Source: Zea mays
Taxonomy: Eukaryota; Streptophyta; Magnoliopsida; Poales; Poaceae
Length of the DNA stretch: 64,000 nt
Direction of reading: 5' to 3'
Assembly: GCF_902167145.1 (NCBI RefSeq)
Contig: NC_050096.1
Coordinates: 157,479,825-157,543,824 of the forward strand
Positions 59,216 to 64,000 of this stretch are shown here, in pieces. How positions within the stretch are numbered: position 1 is the stretch's first letter; every line of letters begins with the position of its first letter. The notes under the pieces are model-generated. The model saw nothing but the letters and a program-made list of their open reading frames with translations, searched no databases and had not been told where the DNA came from. A program made the translations under genes and the position numbers.

Positions 59216-59550
59216 AGATAGTCCTAAGCATTGGTTGCGCTAAATTCTTTTATAAAATTTAGTAGCCCAGAGACCGTCCTTCCGGCAGCATTTTAAATGC
59301 CTATCTTTATGAGGTCTACATCTCTCAAGATGATTACCTATATGTGCTTTCTAAAATAACGGGATATGAAGTTCTTGAATTTTACTCTGATAATTAGTCG
59401 AGCATGGGCAGTGGAGACCTGAGCACTGGCTGCGGTTTGTTCATCCATGAACTTATCAGCCCAGAGACTGTGCTTTTAGGCAGCAAGTTTCTTGCCCACT
59501 ACTAGGAACTCTATCTCATTAATTTGAGGATTATCTATACAATGCTCACT
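59216..59550 (+). repeat. Diverged direct repeat in the copia leader
   Basis: About 59216-59352 and 59410-59550 share an order of motifs: AGTCCTAAGCATTGGTTGCG / AGACCTGAGCACTGGCTGCG, TAGCCCAGAGACCGTCCTT / CAGCCCAGAGACTGTGCTT, GGCAGCA / GGCAGCA, then GATGATTACCTATA / GAGGATTATCTATA. The spacing is about 195 bases. Confidence 0.65.
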
Positions 59551-59698
59551 AATATGTTCTATTAGAAGGTTTGGAACCTTCAGGCAACTTATATCACATG
59601 TAATTTTAAGGGTTTTGCATTTGAGCTTGCAACATCACCATTGTGACTATTAATTTATGCGTAAATTAATGGATGTTCATGGTCATGACTGTAGGAAC

Positions 59699-60529
59699 AT
59701 GTCAACCAAAGAGTTCGAAGAACTCGCCCTTGATGGGCATAACTTCCCAACTTGGGCTTCAGATATTGAAATAACTTTTGCTTCTCGTGGGATCATTGAT
59801 GCTATAGCAGCACCTATTACTGGTACTGCTCCAGCAAATGAAGTGAAAAAGAACACAACATTTATCCTTTTGAGGCTTTATGTCCATAAGGACCTTAAGC
59901 AGGAGTACCTTATGGAGAGATGCCCTCACAACTTGTGGAAAGCTCTCAAAGAGCGTTATGAACAGCAGAAGGAACTCATATAGCCGGCAGCCAACCATGA
60001 GTGGAACCACCTTCGACTGCAAGATTTTAAATCTGTTGCAGAATATAACCATGCTCTTCATAGTATTTGTTCTAAATTGAAGTTTTGTGAGAAAGAGCCC
60101 TCTGAAGCAGACAAGATAGAGAAGACTCTGTCTACCATGCTCCCAGAGGATAGGATATTGCATCAGCAATATCGCTCTAACAATTTCTAGAGATATTGTC
60201 AACTTATGCACACATTGACCCAAGTAGAAAAACATCATGAGCTTCTTCTAAAAAATGCTCAGCAGCGCCCTCCTGGGTCTGCCCCACTGCCTGAGGTGCA
60301 TTTCAATGTGCATAAGACTGAGAATAAGAAAGGATTCAAGAAAAAAATTAAGAATCCTCCTGGACCTCGCAAATTCAATAAGCGCAAATTCCACAAGAAA
60401 GGGAAAGGAAAGGGCAAAGGCAAGCCTCTACCATCTAAGGGCAATAGAGTTTGCCTTAGATGTGGTACTGAGGGCCATTTTGCTAGGGAATGCACTTGCC
60501 ATAAGCACCATGTTCTTTTGTATCAATAA
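59699..60529 (+). pseudogene. Copia Gag with zinc knuckle, two internal stops
   Basis: ATG 59699 (MSTKEFEELALDG) is the usual start of this copia group, so the upstream in-frame ATG at 59657 is not used here. The frame is continuous to the stop near 60527 except for TAGs at 59981 and 60188. Recognisable are HNFPTWASDI, LWKALKERYEQQKE and FKSVAEYNHALHSI, the UBN2-type Gag domain. A basic KKGKGKGKGK stretch and a CCHC knuckle (CLRCGTEGHFAREC) follow. Gag forms the particle and binds RNA. Confidence 0.85.
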
Positions 60530-61012
60530 TCCCTAAAGAAGGAAAAGTATGATAAGCCTGGTTTTGAGGCTCATTTCAATTCTGCTGAAGCATCAACTGA
60601 GGTTGGAAGTTCTTCACTGGCTTCTACTGAACTGAAGAACACCTTGCTGAAGAGCACCTCAATGTTGTTGACAACAAGCCTCTTCTTCTACAAGAAGATG
60701 AAACTTAGGATATGATCATTGAGTATATGTCAAAGGATCCATTTGGAGATTTTGCATAATCTCTCATGCTTGGAGACTTGATTCATGATCATTGTGGCTT
60801 GTGTGGTTGTCATGTACTGTCTTTATAATGTTTGTAATAAGTAGAGGTATACAATCTCATGTTCTGAGATGTAACATACTCTATAGACCAGTGTTGGGTC
60901 CTGTGAGTAGTGCGAAACATTGTGATACTTAATATCATGTTATGTATAGTACTGGGTTGCATCACAAATTCTTACTCAGAATTTTTCTTTATTTATAAAT
61001 GCATAATGATGA
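60530..61012 (+). other. Gag-protease linker of the copia element
   Basis: Remnants of coding sequence are readable (KYDKPGFEAHFN near 60550, then MIIEYMSKDPFGDF near 60710), followed by about 250 bases with stops in all frames. This may be decayed coding sequence or an insertion. Confidence 0.4.
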
Positions 61013-61900
61013 CAACTCGAAGGAAGAGGAATTATGCCTTGAGGACAGTTGTACCACAAAATCTATACTTAGGGAGATCAAATACTTTCAGAATCTTAAG
61101 AAAAGAGATGGGAAAGTTTTGACCTTCGCTGGACGCGATGCTGTGATAGTTGGCTCTGGATGAGCAACTATTACCCACCCCATGGGTACTGAAATTGTTA
61201 TCGAGGATGCATTATTGTATCCTGATTCTACTCGTACCCTCCTAAGTTTTAGAGATAGCCAGCAGAATGGTTTTCATATTGAAACCCATGATGAAAATCA
61301 AGAAGAGTTTCTCTTCTTGACCAAGCCGAACAAATATGGCAAACACATATGCGAGAAAATTCCATCGCTCACGTCTGGGTTGTACTATACATATATTAAG
61401 ACCATTGCACATGTTACATATAAGGTAATTTTCCAAAATGTTGATCCATTCCAGATTTGGCATGATCGACTAGGTCACCCAGGCATAGGGATGATGAGGA
61501 AAATTATAGGCAATTCTATTGGTCATAATTTGCCTACAACAAATTTTCCCAAATCTAAAGATTTTGTTTGCACTGCATGTGCAACTGGAAAACTTATTTT
61601 GAGACCATCATATCTCAAAATTAAAGCTGAACCGCTTAAATTCATTGAAAGAATTCAAGGAGATATTTGTGGGCCAATTACGCCAACTTCTGGGCTGTTC
61701 AGGTATTTCATGGTACTGATTGACGCATCTACAAGATGGTCACACGTGTGTTTACTATCAACACGCAACCATACATTTTCCAAGATAATGTCTCAAATTA
61801 TCAAGTTAAAAGCAAATTTCCCTGAACATCGGATTAATTCAATCTAGATGGACAATGCTGCTGAATTCACATCTCGGTACTGTATCTCCACACCTAGAAC
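61013..61900 (+). pseudogene. Copia protease and integrase N-terminal half
   Basis: The protease motif reads LEDSCTTKSIL, where related elements have a D-S-(A/G)-T motif; a TGA follows at 61161. The same frame continues into the pre-integrase zinc finger (WHDRLGHPG near 61458, CTACATGK near 61577) and the integrase core with the first Asp (GDICGPITP) and the second (MDNAAEF near 61850, after a TAG). The third catalytic residue and about 100 codons are missing between 61880 and 61980. Integrase is therefore inactive. Confidence 0.82.
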
Positions 61901-61989
61901 GGTTTGGCTGAGTCACTAATCAAGAGGATTAAACTCATTGCAAGGCCATTATTGATCAATTGCAAACTGCCTTCGTTGTGTTAGGGTCA

Positions 61990-63787
61990 TGCAGTTTTGC
62001 ACGCTGCTGACCTTATACAAGTACGACCAACTGCATATCATTCTACTTCCCCAATACAAATGGTACGTGGAAATCCTCCAAGTATTTCCCATTTGCGTAA
62101 ATTTGGATGTTGTGTATACATTCCAATCTCACCACCTCAGAGAACAGCTATGGGCCCACACAGGAAAGTGGGGATCTATGTGGGATTTCAATCTCTGTCG
62201 ATCATAAAGTACTTAGAACCCTTGATAGGGGATCTATTTACAACCCGATTTGCTGACTCTTTTTTTGATGAGGAACATTTCCCGGCATTAGGGGGATACT
62301 TTAAGTACCAAAAGGAATGCCAGGAAATAAATTGGAATACTCAATGTGTTCTTGGTTCTGATCCACGTACTACAGAAACTGAACTGCAAGTTCAGAAAAT
62401 TATATATTTGCAGAGACTTGCAAATGAACTGCCAGATGCATTCACTAATTACAAAGGTGTCACTAAATCATTCATTCTTGTTAGGAATACACCAGAAAGA
62501 GTGGAAGTACCGAGTAAAACCACTCAACTCCTAGAGAGGAGAAGTATGGTGAATAAGCACTATTCTATTGCTAAGAAGCAAAGAACAATAGTGAATGCAA
62601 ACAGACACCAAAATGATACAATGTATCAAGTGGATGGTGATGATCCACGACCTAGCTCGGATGTGCACATAACCGAGGGTGGGACATCGGAAAACCCTAG
62701 ACACATCAATTTGGGAAATTCTGATGAGTCTCTAAGGAGTGATGAAATTGCCATCAACTATGTTGAGACTGGTGAAACATATGATAGAAAAGCTACCAAT
62801 GTCAACATATATTTCTCCGAGAAGATTGCTGAGGACCTTCAAAATGATCTAGATCCTAAGACCATGGTAGAGTGCACTAAGCGCTCGGATTGGATCAAAT
62901 GGAAGGCAGCAATTGAAGCAGAGTTAGCCTCGCTTTACAAAAGAGAAGTTTTCTCGGCTGAAATGCCTACACCACATGATATCTTCCCTGTGGGATATAA
63001 GTGGGTTTTCATTTGGAAACTAAATGAAAATGGTGAGGTAGTGAGATATAAAGCAAGGCTAGTAGCATAAGGGTTTACGCAAAGACCCGGCGTTGATTTC
63101 AATGAAACTTATTCACCAGTTATGAGTGCAATAACATTTTGATAATTAATATCTTTAGCAATACAAAATCGTTTATCTTTGCATTTGATGGACGTAGTGA
63201 CCGCATATCTCTATGGCTCACTGGATTCTGATATATCCATGAAAGTTCCTAATGGAATAGATGTACCGAATCCAAAGGCAAAACACAACATGTATTGTGT
63301 AAAGTTGCAGAAGTCATTATATGGCTTAAAACAATCGGGCAGAATGTGGTACAACCGATTGAGTGAACTCCTTTTGCGTAAGGGATAAACGAAAAATGAT
63401 GATTGCCCGTGTGTCTTCATCAAAAGATCCAAAGTGGGATTCTGTATTATATCAGTTTATGTTGATGACCTTAACATCATAGGAAATAAACTTGATATTG
63501 ATGAAGCACGTCATCATTTAACGATGGAATTTGAGATGAAGGATTTGGGTAAAACCAAATTTTGCTTAGGTCTTCAACTTGAGCATTTACCTTCTGGAAT
63601 CCTTGAACATCAGAGTACATATACCCAAAAGGTATTGGAAAAATTCAATATGCATATGTCTTATCCTTCAAAGACTCCTATGGTGGACAGATCTTTGGAT
63701 TTAGAGAAAGATCCTTTAGACCACGGGATGATGAAGAACAAATATTGGGACCGGAGTTCCCATATCTCAGTGCTATTGGTGCATTAA
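61990..63787 (+). pseudogene. Copia integrase C-terminal part and reverse transcriptase
   Basis: From about 61990 one frame reads the integrase tail (HLRKFGCCVYIPI) and a long linker. RT begins at about 62880 (RSDWIKWKAAIEAEL, VGYKWVF, VRYKARLVA). Stops lie at 63068-63070, 63140 and 63386. The motif with the first catalytic Asp is LMDVVTAYLYG (63187), YGLKQSGRMWY follows, and the YVDDL box is at 63460. All catalytic Asp residues are kept although the frame is broken. A frameshift near 63735 leads to RNase H. Confidence 0.87.
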
Positions 63788-64000
63788 TGTACCTTGCTAA
63801 CAATAGCCGGCCGGATATTGCTTTTGCAGTGAATTTGCTAGCAAGGCACATCTCTACTCCAACAAAGCGACATTGGGTTGGCATTAAGAATATTTTCCGA
63901 TATCTAAATGGCACAAAGGATCTAGGACTCTTTTACAAAAGAAGTAATGATCCTAGTTTAATTGGGTATACCGATGCTGGCTATTTATCTCATCCCCACA
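63735..64000 (+). pseudogene. Copia RNase H, N-terminal part, cut by window end
   Basis: In the shifted frame the sequence reads FPYLSAIGALMYLAN, RPDIAFAVNLLARH, HWVGIKNIFRYL and GYTDAGYLS, the standard copia RT-RNase H junction with the first RNase H Asp in YTDAGY. It continues beyond the window. Confidence 0.85.

Larger units (their letters stand above)
59551..64000 (+). mobile_element. Ty1/copia element, decayed, runs off the window
   Basis: Domain order gag, protease, integrase, RT, RNase H defines a copia element; in gypsy elements integrase comes last. All parts carry stops, shifts or deletions. The 3' end and 3' LTR are beyond 64000. Confidence 0.88.

Overview
The window is nuclear DNA from a plant, almost certainly a grass. 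I see no intact ordinary host gene. Nearly everything is a stack of transposable elements typed by their own proteins and ends: long-LTR chromoviruses with an integrase chromodomain, Tat-lineage gypsy elements carrying an antisense 'putative gypsy type transposon' gene, a CACTA element, a copia element and a hAT-type deletion element. LTR ends, primer-binding sites (PBS) and target-site duplications (TSDs) let the nest be read. Genus cannot be fixed by eye; a panicoid grass is a guess.

Layout. 1-24947 is chromovirus A on the minus strand: left (3') LTR to 6191, internal region 6192-11787, right (5') LTR from 11788. The right LTR is split by a second, plus-oriented long-LTR element B (12573-21689, TSD CGGAG) and resumes at 21695-24947. 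The left LTR holds the end of a B copy at exactly the same base. 24948-25837 and 41787-43671 are two halves of a Tat element (Tat2). Between them lies solo LTR C (25838-41781, TSD GCAGT), itself split by a nearly complete Tat element, Tat1 (26565-37840, TSD AGTGG). 43672-43772 is the tip of LTR E. 43773-51859 is a RIRE2-like Tat-type element D, interrupted by LTR F (about 47278-48971). 51860-55952 is the 3' part of a CACTA element G in which D sits. 56115-56940 is a hAT-type element with an 8-bp TSD. 56976-57350 is a pectinesterase gene fragment. About 57600-64000 is a copia element running off the window. The inferred nesting is G > D > E > Tat2 > (A, C) > (B in A, Tat1 in C).

How the parts work. 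Each LTR element carries gag, protease, RT/RNase H and integrase remnants, all broken by stops or frameshifts. Two accessory genes stand out. A has an open frame between its PBS and gag (11536-10961, minus) whose start closely matches the N-terminal tail of histone H3, in an element whose integrase ends in a chromodomain. Tat1 has, antisense to gag-pol, a five-exon gene (27404-31048) with its own TATA box; all inferred GT-AG junctions keep frame to a single stop although the sense-strand pol is damaged. Tat2 and D carry decayed relatives of that antisense gene.
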